Below, one piece after another: positions 45,494 to 53,131 of a DNA stretch of 53,131 bases. The position numbers were made by a program, and so were the translations under genes. The stretch lies in NCBI RefSeq assembly GCF_000175195.1, contig NZ_ACQL01000154.1, forward strand, positions 1 through 53,131. Direction: 5' to 3'. The notes below the pieces were generated by a model. The model was not told where the DNA came from, ran no database searches, and saw only the letters and a list, made by a program, of their open reading frames with translations. Every line of letters begins with the position of its first letter. Position 1 is the stretch's first letter. Origin of the DNA: Actinobacillus minor NM305 (GTDB taxonomy: Bacteria > Pseudomonadota > Gammaproteobacteria > Enterobacterales > Pasteurellaceae).

Positions 45494-47395
45494 ATGGGTA
45501 AAATTATTGGTATTGACTTAGGTACAACAAACTCTTGTGTAGCGGTAATGGACGGCGATTCTGCTCGTGTTATTGAAAATACGGAAGGCGCACGTACAAC
45601 CCCGTCAATCATTGCATATACAGATAACGAAACATTAGTAGGTCAGCCGGCAAAACGTCAGGCAATCACAAACCCGAAAAATACATTATTTGCAATCAAA
45701 CGTCTAATCGGTCGCCGTTTTGACAGCGAAGAAGTACAACGTGATATTAAAATCATGCCTTTCGAAATCACGAAAGCGGATAACGGTGATGCGTGGGTAA
45801 ATGTAAAAGGCGATAAATTAGCGCCACCACAAATCTCTGCTGAAGTATTGAAAAAAATGAAGAAAACAGCAGAAGATTTCTTAGGCGAACCGGTTACTGA
45901 AGCGGTTATTACTGTACCGGCGTACTTTAACGATGCACAACGTCAAGCAACAATCGATGCAGGTCGTATCGCAGGTTTAGATGTTAAACGTATCATCAAC
46001 GAACCAACTGCTGCAGCACTTGCATTCGGTTTAGGTTCTAGCAAAGAAAACCAAGTGATCGCAGTTTACGACTTAGGTGGTGGTACATTCGATATTTCTA
46101 TCATCGAAATCGACAACTTTGATGGCGAACAAACCTTTGAAGTATTAGCAACCGGTGGTAACACTCACTTAGGTGGTGAAGACTTTGATAACCGTGTTAT
46201 CGACTACATCATTGATGAGTTCAAAAAAGAGCAAGGCGTAGATTTACGTAACGACCCAATGGCGTTACAACGAGTGAAAGAAGCGGCAGAAAAAGCGAAA
46301 ATCGAACTTTCATCAGCACAATCTACAGAAGTAAATCTTCCATACATTACCGCAGATGCGACAGGTCCTAAACACTTAGCGATCAACGTAACACGTGCGA
46401 AATTAGAAGCGTTAGTTGAAGATTTAGTAAACAGCTCAATCGACTCATTAAGAGAAGTATTAAAAGAAGCAGGTAAAAGCGTAAATGACATCAACGACAT
46501 CATTCTTGTTGGTGGTCAAACACGTATGCCGTTAGTACAGAAAAAAGTCGCAGACTTCTTCGGTAAAGAAGCACGTAAAGACGTGAACCCGGATGAAGCG
46601 GTTGCGATTGGTGCGGCTGTTCAAGGTGGTGTATTAAAAGGCGATGTAAAAGACGTTCTTTTATTAGACGTAACCCCATTATCACTCGGTATCGAAACAA
46701 TGGGCGGCGTGATGACAACCTTAATTGAGAAAAACACAACGATCCCAACGAAAAAATCGCAAGTGTTCTCAACAGCAGAAGACAACCAATCTGCGGTAAC
46801 CATCCACGTATTACAAGGTGAACGTAAACGTGCAGCGGATAACAAATCTTTAGGTCAATTCAACCTAGAAGGTATTAACCCAGCACCACGTGGTATGCCA
46901 CAAATTGAAGTAACTTTTGATATTGACGCGAACGGTGTTATCAACGTATCTGCAAAAGATAAAAATACCGGTAAAGAGCAACAAATCAAAATTCAAGCGT
47001 CTTCAGGTTTAAGCGAAGAAGAGATCCAACAAATGGTACGTGATGCGGAAGCAAATGCAGATGCAGACCGTAAATTTGAAGAGTTAGTTCAAGCTCGCAA
47101 CCAAGCAGATGGCATTGCACACGCAACACGTAAACAAATTACCGAAGCCGGCGATGCATTAAGTGCAGACGACAAAGCGAAAATTGAAGCGGCAGTCGCT
47201 GAATTAGAAACCGCAGCAAAAGGCGAAGATAAAGCAGAGATCGAAGCGAAAATTGAAGCAGTTATCAAAGCATCAGAGCCTTTAATGCAAGCAGCGCAAG
47301 CGAAAGCACAAAACGCTGAAGGTCAAGCACAATCTTCTGCCAAAGATGACGGCGTAGTGGATGCTGAATTTGAAGAAGTGAAGGATAATAAGTAA
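45494..47395 (+). CDS. dnaK: chaperone DnaK (Hsp70)
   Basis: DnaK is an ATP-dependent Hsp70 chaperone, 633 residues. The nucleotide-binding domain starts [20 protein letters not shown] and includes [13 protein letters not shown] and [10 protein letters not shown]. The substrate-binding domain begins near 385 ([18 protein letters not shown]) and the lid ends with [11 protein letters not shown]. It has a sigma32 promoter. dnaJ normally follows directly; here a repeat, a terminator and a VapD-like gene lie between. Confidence 0.98.
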   Translation: MGKIIGIDLGTTNSCVAVMDGDSARVIENTEGARTTPSIIAYTDNETLVGQPAKRQAITNPKNTLFAIKRLIGRRFDSEEVQRDIKIMPFEITKADNGDAWVNVKGDKLAPPQISAEVLKKMKKTAEDFLGEPVTEAVITVPAYFNDAQRQATIDAGRIAGLDVKRIINEPTAAALAFGLGSSKENQVIAVYDLGGGTFDISIIEIDNFDGEQTFEVLATGGNTHLGGEDFDNRVIDYIIDEFKKEQGVDLRNDPMALQRVKEAAEKAKIELSSAQSTEVNLPYITADATGPKHLAINVTRAKLEALVEDLVNSSIDSLREVLKEAGKSVNDINDIILVGGQTRMPLVQKKVADFFGKEARKDVNPDEAVAIGAAVQGGVLKGDVKDVLLLDVTPLSLGIETMGGVMTTLIEKNTTIPTKKSQVFSTAEDNQSAVTIHVLQGERKRAADNKSLGQFNLEGINPAPRGMPQIEVTFDIDANGVINVSAKDKNTGKEQQIKIQASSGLSEEEIQQMVRDAEANADADRKFEELVQARNQADGIAHATRKQITEAGDALSADDKAKIEAAVAELETAAKGEDKAEIEAKIEAVIKASEPLMQAAQAKAQNAEGQAQSSAKDDGVVDAEFEEVKDNK

Positions 47396-47403
47396 CCTAA
47401 CTG

Positions 47404-47451
47404 GTAGGGACACACTGCGTGTGTCCACGGACGCAGGCACTGCGTCCCTAC
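47404..47451. repeat. hybrid GTAGGG-family repeat
   Basis: The left arm core is GGGACACACTGCGTGTGTCC (47407-47426) and the right arm core is GGACGCAGGCACTGCGTCCC, ending TAC (47451). The two arms carry different cores yet each keeps its own internal pairing. Confidence 0.85.
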
Positions 47452-47476
47452 AAAGGGCGTGGAAACACGCCCTTTT
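47452..47476 (+). terminator. terminator after dnaK
   Basis: AAAGGGCGTG, loop GAAA and CACGCCCTTTT form a 10-bp stem (47452-47475). It should separate dnaK from the genes downstream. Confidence 0.87.
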
Positions 47477-47578
47477 GGTGTATTTATTAGTTCTATATAA
47501 CATCTCTTCTATAATTAAGCGTTCATCTTTGATGAAAATAGTAAAAATGGGATATTTTTCCTCTACTAGGAGGCAATA

Positions 47579-48001
47579 ATGAGCCGATATTTAATCACTT
47601 TTGATATGGATACTAATTGTTTGAAAGATAATTATCACGACAATACTTTCAATAATGCTTACTATGATGTGCGAAATGTTTTGGCAAAGCACGGGTTTGA
47701 ACATTTACAAGGTAGTATTTATCTTGGAAAAGAAGGTATCAGTGAAGCTCACGGCACGATTGCCATTCAAGATCTTACAGCAAAATTTGATTGGTTTTAT
47801 CCTTGTGTATCCAATATTAAGTTTTATCGTATCGAAAGTGATTTAAATGCTGACTTTATTGCCTATAACGTTCACCAAGCAAAAGAAGCCTTTAAAAAGC
47901 AACTCAAAACTTTAGAATTAACGCTCATTGAATCAGGTTTAGACAGAGCTAAAATTGATGAAATTCTAAAGAAACAACAATTTTCTCTTGAAGAACGCTA
48001 A
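47579..48001 (+). CDS. vapD: VapD-family (Cas2-like) endoribonuclease with C-terminal extension
   Basis: The 140-residue protein is a probable mRNA-cleaving toxin of the VapD family, related in fold to Cas2. The first 95 residues follow the family: LITFDMDTNCL (first strand with Asp), AYYDVRNVLAKHGFEHLQGS (helix and QGS strand) and FYRIESDLNADF. Residues 96-140 are a charged helical extension not present in short VapD proteins. It has its own ribosome binding site AGGAGG and a possible -10 box TATAAT at 47510-47515. No VapX-like antitoxin is adjacent. It is inserted between dnaK and dnaJ. Confidence 0.75.
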   Translation: MSRYLITFDMDTNCLKDNYHDNTFNNAYYDVRNVLAKHGFEHLQGSIYLGKEGISEAHGTIAIQDLTAKFDWFYPCVSNIKFYRIESDLNADFIAYNVHQAKEAFKKQLKTLELTLIESGLDRAKIDEILKKQQFSLEER

Positions 48002-48009
48002 CAAGCGGT
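48001..48009 (+). repeat. DNA uptake signal (Apl type), extended
   Basis: ACAAGCGGTCAAATT followed further on by TTTGCAAAA gives both parts of the extended Apl-type signal. It lies in the gap before dnaJ. Confidence 0.88.
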
Positions 48010-48049
48010 CAAATTCCTTCAAAAATTTGCAAAATCAAATGGAATCATT

Positions 48050-49198
48050 ATGGCAAAAAAAGATTACTACGAAGTCCTTGGCTTGAAAAAAGGGGCAAGT
48101 GAGCAAGATATTAAACGTGCTTATAAACGTTTAGCCTCCAAACATCACCCGGATAAAAACCAAGGCAGCAAAGAAGCAGAAGAAAAATTCAAAGAAATTC
48201 AAGAAGCCTATGAAGTGTTAGGCGACAGCGAAAAACGCGCGATGTACGACCAATACGGTCATCAAGCCTTTGAACAAGGTGGATTTGGTGGTGCCGGTGG
48301 TGGCTTCGGCGGATTTGGCGGTGGCGGTTTCGGTGGCTTCGAAGATATTTTTAGCGAAATGTTCGGCGGCGGTTTCGGTGGTGGCAGTGGTCGCCGTCAG
48401 CGTGTGGTACGTGGCGATGACTTACGTTACGACATTGAAATTACCCTTGAAGAAGCCGTTAAAGGCGTGAAAAAAGATATTCGCATTCAAACACTGGCAG
48501 AATGTGATACTTGCCACGGCTCAGGTGCTGAAAAAGGTAGCAAGTTAGAAACCTGTCCACACTGCCACGGTTCGGGACGTATTCGCCGTCAGCAAGGTTT
48601 CTTTGTTACAGAAGCGGCTTGTCCACACTGCCACGGTACAGGTAAGAAAATTGAAAAACCTTGCCACACTTGCCACGGCGATGGACGTGTTCATAAAACC
48701 AAAAACCTTTCTGTTACCATTCCGGCAGGCGTGGATACCGGTAACCAGTTACGTTTATCCGGCGAAGGTGCCGCAGGCGAAAACGGTGCTCCGGCAGGCG
48801 ATTTATATGTAGTTATTCACGTGCGTGAACACGAGATTTTTGAGCGTGATGGCTCAAATCTTTATTGTGAAGTGCCAATTAGCTTTACGATGGCAGCGCT
48901 CGGTGGCGAAATTGAAGTGCCAACTTTAGACGGTAAACTCAAACTGAAAATCCCAGCTGAAACGCAAACGGGTAAACTTTTCCGAGTGCGTGGTAAAGGT
49001 GTAGTCAGTGCGAGAGGCGGTTATGCCGGCGACTTAATCTGCCGTGTTGTGATTGAAACACCTGTTTCACTCAATGACGAACAAAAAGCGCTACTTCGCC
49101 AACTTGAAGAAAGCTTGGAAGGTAAAAGCCATCATCGCCCACAGCAAGAAGGCTTTTTAGATAGCGTGAAAAAATTCTTTAGCAATTTAGGCAAATAA
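48050..49198 (+). CDS. dnaJ: co-chaperone DnaJ (Hsp40)
   Basis: DnaJ stimulates the DnaK ATPase and hands over clients. The 382-residue product has a J domain (1-70, HHPDKN with the HPD motif), a Gly/Phe-rich linker (75-115), and four CxxCxGxG zinc motifs ([32 protein letters not shown], about 150-215). A C-terminal client-binding and dimerisation domain follows. It is separated from dnaK by the VapD-like gene and by a terminator, so it may need its own promoter. None was firmly identified. Confidence 0.98.
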   Translation: MAKKDYYEVLGLKKGASEQDIKRAYKRLASKHHPDKNQGSKEAEEKFKEIQEAYEVLGDSEKRAMYDQYGHQAFEQGGFGGAGGGFGGFGGGGFGGFEDIFSEMFGGGFGGGSGRRQRVVRGDDLRYDIEITLEEAVKGVKKDIRIQTLAECDTCHGSGAEKGSKLETCPHCHGSGRIRRQQGFFVTEAACPHCHGTGKKIEKPCHTCHGDGRVHKTKNLSVTIPAGVDTGNQLRLSGEGAAGENGAPAGDLYVVIHVREHEIFERDGSNLYCEVPISFTMAALGGEIEVPTLDGKLKLKIPAETQTGKLFRVRGKGVVSARGGYAGDLICRVVIETPVSLNDEQKALLRQLEESLEGKSHHRPQQEGFLDSVKKFFSNLGK

Positions 49199-49228
49199 AT
49201 TTGCATTTTTATGCATTTCATCTCCCTT

Positions 49229-49252
49229 GCCCCAGCCTCTTGAGGTTGGGGC
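49229..49252 (+). terminator. terminator after dnaJ
   Basis: GCCCCAGCCT (49229-49238) and AGGTTGGGGC (49243-49252) form a 10-bp stem with one G-U pair, followed by TTGTTACTTTTTA. It is weaker than a classic terminator because the T tract is late. Confidence 0.65.
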
Positions 49253-49436
49253 TTGTTACTTTTTATCCAAATAGAAATAAATTTTATCTAGATCATACTT
49301 TCCCATGATTTTATGTTGTGTTTATGAGAGAAAACAATATGATGTCTGCCGATTTGGCGGTTTAACATTTTGTTTGCATTGTTCTTTCTAAATCTCCGAA
49401 TCATTGACAATAATAATTTTATCTATGGAGATCAAA

Positions 49437-50666
49437 ATGAATCATTATTCATCTAAACGCTTCGCCCTCACTTGGGTACTCAGTTTATTTGGGACGGCAG
49501 TGGGTGCCGGTGTGCTTTTCTTACCGATCAACGCCGGTATGGGCGGATTCCTTCCTCTTGTTGTGATGACATTGCTAGTCGGCCCAATGACTTATTTAGC
49601 TCATCGTGGGCTTGCGCGTTTCGTGCTTTCTTCTCAAACACCGGGAAGTGATATTACCAGCGTTGTGCGTGAACATTTCGGCGAAACCGCAGGGAAGCTT
49701 ATTACCCTACTCTACTTCTTAGCCATTTTCCCTATTCTTCTGATTTACGGCGTAGGTATTACCAATACCGTTGCCTCTTTCCTTGAAAATCAGCTTCATA
49801 TTGCCGCCCCCCCTCGCATTGTGCTTTCTTTTATTTTAATTGCGATTATGATCGGCATTATGTTACTCAACGAAGAAGTGATGCTAAAAATTACCACCTA
49901 TCTCGTTTATCCTCTCGTTGCGATTCTATTTGGTCTTTCTGTTTATCTTATCCCGGAATGGAATGGTGCAGCATTAAGCCAAGTGCCACAAACAAGCGAT
50001 TTCCTCACAACACTTTGGCTAACAATTCCGGTCTTAGTCTTTGCGTTTAACCATTCCCCCGCGATTTCTGCTTTTGCGCTTTCACAACAAAAGTTCTACC
50101 AAGATCGTCAAGAAACAGATAAACAAGCGAGCAAAGTTTTATTCTCTACTGCAGGTATTTTGGTGCTTTTCGTGATGTTCTTTGTTTTCAGCTGCGTATT
50201 AACGCTCACGCCAGAAGAATTATTACAAGCTAAGGCACAAAACATCTCCATTCTTTCTTATCTTGCGAATAAATTTGATAATCCGATTATTTCTTACTTT
50301 GGTCCGCTTGTGGCTTTCTTAGCGATCGGCAGCTCGTTCTTTGGACACTATTTAGGCGCACGTGAAGGTTTGGAAGGTCTTGTCAATCAAATACGTAGCG
50401 AACCGATTAAACCGGCAAAATTCAAAAAAATTACGGCAGTTGTCTTCTTCATCATTTTATGGATTGTCGCGACATTAAACCCAAGTATTCTTGGTTTTAT
50501 CGAAAGTTTGGGTGGCCCGGTTATTGCGATGATTTTATTTATTATGCCAATGTACGCTATTAGAACCGTTCCGGCTTTGCAACAATTCAAAGGCAAACTT
50601 AGCAACATTTTTGTTGTGATTATGGGCCTAATCGCTATCTCTGCGATTGTTTATGGTTTGTTCTAA
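49437..50666 (+). CDS. sdaC: serine transporter SdaC (HAAAP family)
   Basis: This is an inner-membrane serine:H+ symporter of about 11 helices, 409 residues from the Met at 49437, which has TGGAGATCAAA upstream; the longer frame adds residues without a ribosome binding site. It reads closely like E. coli Sda[75 protein letters not shown] and [20 protein letters not shown]. The serine deaminase gene often next to it is not in view. It is monocistronic with a terminator after it. Confidence 0.92.
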   Translation: MNHYSSKRFALTWVLSLFGTAVGAGVLFLPINAGMGGFLPLVVMTLLVGPMTYLAHRGLARFVLSSQTPGSDITSVVREHFGETAGKLITLLYFLAIFPILLIYGVGITNTVASFLENQLHIAAPPRIVLSFILIAIMIGIMLLNEEVMLKITTYLVYPLVAILFGLSVYLIPEWNGAALSQVPQTSDFLTTLWLTIPVLVFAFNHSPAISAFALSQQKFYQDRQETDKQASKVLFSTAGILVLFVMFFVFSCVLTLTPEELLQAKAQNISILSYLANKFDNPIISYFGPLVAFLAIGSSFFGHYLGAREGLEGLVNQIRSEPIKPAKFKKITAVVFFIILWIVATLNPSILGFIESLGGPVIAMILFIMPMYAIRTVPALQQFKGKLSNIFVVIMGLIAISAIVYGLF

Positions 50667-50701
50667 AAGCATATTTATTCATAAACCTCCTTTCAAAAAA
50701 T

Positions 50702-50728
50702 CCCTGTTCTGTTGAACAGGGCCTTTTT
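50702..50728 (+). terminator. terminator of sdaC
   Basis: CCCTGTTC, loop TGTT, GAACAGGG (50702-50721), then CC and TTTTTTT. Confidence 0.93.
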
Positions 50729-50823
50729 TTCATTCCTTACCAAACCTTAAAAAATTGACAAAAATCAGCAAAATAAATCAAATTATAATCTTTTTTGCTA
50801 ATTTGCGAGCAATATCACAGAAA

Positions 50824-50852
50824 TTTATCGCCGGGGGGGGGTAAACTATACT
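50824..50852 (+). promoter_or_regulatory. promoter with a G9 tract in the spacer, upstream of the adhesin
   Basis: A -10 box TATACT (50847-50852) is preceded by a spacer of GCC, nine G (50833-50841) and TAAAC, which is 17 bp to a weak -35 box TTTATC (50824-50829). A change in G number would alter the spacing. It lies 83 bp before the adhesin ATG. Confidence 0.6.
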
Positions 50853-50934
50853 AAAAAAAATGTCAAGGGAATTATGCTCATTTTTTAAGTATAAATTCAC
50901 TATTGATGATAAATAATACAAAGGAGAATATTTT

Positions 50935-52584
50935 ATGAATACGATTTTCAAAGTTTTATGGAATCGAACTACACAAACGTTTGTGGTTACCTCTGAATTA
51001 GCTAAATCTAAGGGGAAATCCTCTACTAAAGCAAAGACAGACAAGCGTTCCTCTCTCATTAAACTTGCTAATATCGTACTTTTATCAACATACCCACTTT
51101 TTAGTGGGCAAGCCTTAGCCGCTGAAAAAACACAAACTACCATGTCATTTTGCGTGCAAGGACGAGATACGGGAAATAACCGCTCCTGTGCGGAAGTCAC
51201 CGCACCACTCAAAGACACAAAATATAATAGCGAAGTACATCTTGCTACACCTGATTCTGCCGTTGAAATAGGGAAAGAATCGAATACCGGACGAAAAAGC
51301 GGAGCGATAGCCATCGGGCAATCTGCAAATGGTGCTGCATGGGGCGGAGTTGCTATTGGCTGGCAAGCTCAACTCAATGCAGCAACTACAACAAATGGTA
51401 GCGTAAATCCAGATGAAAGTGTTGCTGTAGGCTATAAAGCAACCGTAACCGGTCGAGATGGCACCGCACTTGGTGGGCAAGCTAAAGCCGTTGAGAAATC
51501 GGTTGCCATTGGTAGTAACGCTCAAGCCACAGCGAAGCATGCTCTTGCATTAGGGCGAGATAGTTTATCTTCTCATGAAGGCGCAATTGCACTGGGAACC
51601 GGTGCAAGAACAACAGCACCAACCTCTACGAGTAGCGCCAACATTGATGGCATACAATATAACAACTTTGCCGGTTCAACCGCCCATTCTACCTTGAGCA
51701 TTGGTAGTGATTCTATTAAGCGAACCTTGACAAATCTTGCTGCCGGTCGCATTGCGCCAGACTCTACCGATGCGATAAACGGTTCACAAATGTTCTCTAT
51801 CGCCAAAAAACTTCAAGATGATAAAGCCAATAAAAGCCAAGCCTATACCTTCACCATTCAAAATCAAGCCTCCTCTCTTAACAACAATCAAGGTAATGCA
51901 GATCGTTGGACGCTAGCCGCAGATGATAGTTTGAGTTTTGGCGCAACCACCGCTTTATCGGTGACCACCGATGGTGCCGGCAAAATTGTGTATGATTTAA
52001 GTAATGAAACCAAACAAAATATCACCAAAGCCAAAACCACGGTTCAATCCGGTAAAAATACCACTGTTACAAGCAAAACTAATCAAAATGGCTCAACAAA
52101 CTACATTATTAACGCAGAATCGCCTTTTGAATATGTAACCGAAAATGGCGATAAATTAGTTTTAGTTGATGGGCAACTTTATCCTGAAGATCAATTAAAC
52201 ACCGATGGTTCTCTCAAAACGAATGCTAGAGCCTATACAGGAAAAACGAAAATCCATGCGCGCAATAACGTCAATGCTAAACAGGTCGTGAGTAATCTTG
52301 CAAGCGGTCGAATTTTAAATGAATCTGACGATGCGGTAACAGGAAATCAACTTTTCAATTATGTCAATGTAAATGGAACAGCTGCCACAACAAATGGCAA
52401 AGTCAACTTTGTTAACGGCACCAACACCATTGTTACCAATGAAAATGGCAACATTTCGTATAAAGTTGCCAATACAACCTTAGGTGTAACGAACATTGGT
52501 GCATTGACCTTAGGCAATTCCGCACAAGGCAACTATTTTGTAACGGCAAATGACATGATACAAGCGATCAATAATTCGGGTTAG
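50935..52584 (+). CDS. trimeric autotransporter adhesin, N-terminal part ending at an amber stop
   Basis: This is a type Vc surface adhesin. Residues 1-25 (MNTIFKVLWNRTTQTFVVTS) are the extended signal peptide region; a hydrophobic core and GQALA give cleavage near residue 62. Residues about 120-225 are YadA-head repeats (AIAIGQSA, VAIGWQA, SVAVGYKA, SVAIGSNA, ALALGRDS, AIALGTGA). Neck motifs follow: TNLAAGRIAPDSTDAINGSQ and SNLASGRILNESDDAVTGNQ. At codon 550 a TAG interrupts the frame (AINNSG-stop-RIKAS). The frame stays open beyond it, so the product as encoded lacks the rest of the stalk and any C-terminal anchor. AAAGGAG precedes the ATG. Confidence 0.88.
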   Translation: MNTIFKVLWNRTTQTFVVTSELAKSKGKSSTKAKTDKRSSLIKLANIVLLSTYPLFSGQALAAEKTQTTMSFCVQGRDTGNNRSCAEVTAPLKDTKYNSEVHLATPDSAVEIGKESNTGRKSGAIAIGQSANGAAWGGVAIGWQAQLNAATTTNGSVNPDESVAVGYKATVTGRDGTALGGQAKAVEKSVAIGSNAQATAKHALALGRDSLSSHEGAIALGTGARTTAPTSTSSANIDGIQYNNFAGSTAHSTLSIGSDSIKRTLTNLAAGRIAPDSTDAINGSQMFSIAKKLQDDKANKSQAYTFTIQNQASSLNNNQGNADRWTLAADDSLSFGATTALSVTTDGAGKIVYDLSNETKQNITKAKTTVQSGKNTTVTSKTNQNGSTNYIINAESPFEYVTENGDKLVLVDGQLYPEDQLNTDGSLKTNARAYTGKTKIHARNNVNAKQVVSNLASGRILNESDDAVTGNQLFNYVNVNGTAATTNGKVNFVNGTNTIVTNENGNISYKVANTTLGVTNIGALTLGNSAQGNYFVTANDMIQAINNSG

Positions 52585-53131
52585 CGTATCAAAGCCAGTG
52601 CCGATGGTGGCAGTTCAAGTGGCGGGAAAGAACATCTTGTTAAACCTTCAGGTCTGGTTGAACTGGTTGCAGGAAACAATATCGATATTACCCAAGCAGA
52701 TGGAAAATTTACTATTTCGACTACCGCACCTAAGAATGGCAAAGACGGTGTAACACTGACAAGCATCGACAAACAGGATGGTGTGACAACTATTCGATTC
52801 TCTGATGGCAAATCCTTTGAAGTTCGTGATGGCGCCAAAGGCGACAAGGGCGATCCCGGCGTTGCTGGTGCTAAAGGCGATAAAGGTGATCCGGGAGCCA
52901 AGGGAGAACGAGGTGAAAGAGGACTTCAGGGCGAAACCGGTGCAAAAGGTGAACGTGGAGAAAAAGGTGCTGATGGTAAAAACGGCGACAGCGTTAAAGC
53001 TACCGTACAAAATGATGGCTCTGTCAAATACGAAATCATCGATGGCACAGATAATAGCGTGAAAAACACCCAAGTCGTGAAAAACGGCGAGAAAGGCGAG
53101 CGCGGCGAACAAGGTCTTCAAGGCTTAAAAG
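52585..53131 (+). pseudogene. continuation of the adhesin after the amber stop, with collagen-like repeats; runs off the window
   Basis: In the same frame as the upstream part, the sequence continues RIKASADGGSSSGGKEHLVK and LVELVAGNNIDITQADGKFT. Then come 17 uninterrupted Gly-x-y triplets (52831-52983; GAKGDKGDPGVAGAKGDKGD and so on), a spacer (KATVQNDGSVKYEIIDGTDN) and a second run from 53086 (GEKGERGEQGLQGLK). No further stop occurs to the window end. The absence of frame damage suggests that the TAG is recent, or is suppressed or misread. Confidence 0.75.

Noticed and set aside
50778-51540. Long antisense frames opposite the adhesin start
   Set aside because: They contain no ribosome binding site or recognisable domain and mirror the adhesin head repeats.
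52805-53062. Separate 85-codon gene near the window end
   Set aside because: It is in a shifted frame over the collagen-like coding region; the adhesin frame is open and repetitive there, so this is a shadow.

Overview
The window looks like chromosomal DNA of a member of the Pasteurellaceae, most likely the Actinobacillus (pleuropneumoniae/suis/equuli/lignieresii) branch. The evidence is the low-GC gammaproteobacterial gene set and the many copies of the 9-base DNA uptake signal ACAAGCGGT, the Apl-type signal. Exact copies in either orientation lie at 4674, 8408, 10271, 20021, 29973, 32257, 39244, 44934 and 48001. The Hin-type core AAGTGCGGT was noticed only once, at 6300. No rRNA, tRNA or CRISPR array was recognised.

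Layout. 1-4.6 kb: murG, the rpmB-rpmG ribosomal operon with a structured leader, an XRE regulator divergent from a lipoprotein and a small outer-membrane barrel, and a HEPN/MNT toxin-antitoxin pair. 4.7-8 kb: a structured leader RNA, then dat and ddc for 1,3-diaminopropane synthesis. 8-19.7 kb: housekeeping genes (mutM, brnQ, fabG, fabD, queH, ispB, rplU-rpmA, two tandem EamA transporters, a DUF533 protein, yidD-rnpA-rpmH, hemH). 19.8-41.1 kb: a nearly complete maltose/maltodextrin regulon (malP, malT, malS, malM, lamB, malK, malE, malF, malG, malQ). It covers outer-membrane entry (LamB), periplasmic hydrolysis (MalS), ABC uptake (MalEFGK), cytoplasmic breakdown (MalQ, MalP) and control (MalT plus CRP). 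Between malP and malT sits a compact three-gene operon that looks like a Zorya type II anti-phage system (ZorA motor, ZorB peptidoglycan-binding stator, HNH nuclease), next to relics of an insertion sequence. 41.2-43.1 kb: a glycosyltransferase switched OFF by a CAAA repeat tract, a broken tag gene, a zinc-ribbon protein and nested palindromic repeats. 43.2-50.7 kb: pepO, dnaK, a VapD-like gene, dnaJ and sdaC. 50.8 kb to the end: a trimeric autotransporter adhesin with a G9 tract in its promoter, an in-frame amber stop at codon 550 and a collagen-like segment after the stop.

Intergenic gaps are filled by two families of palindromic repeats. One is a modular family with ends GTAGGG/CCCTAC and interchangeable self-complementary cores. 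The other is a twin-hairpin family with loop core ACGAGCCGT. Several terminators are built from head-to-head uptake signals.

Most notable items: the Zorya-like operon, two independent phase-variation devices (coding CAAA repeats and promoter poly-G), the interrupted collagen-containing adhesin, a riboswitch-like leader before dat, and a VapD-like gene inserted between dnaK and dnaJ. All calls come from reading the sequence; no database search was run.
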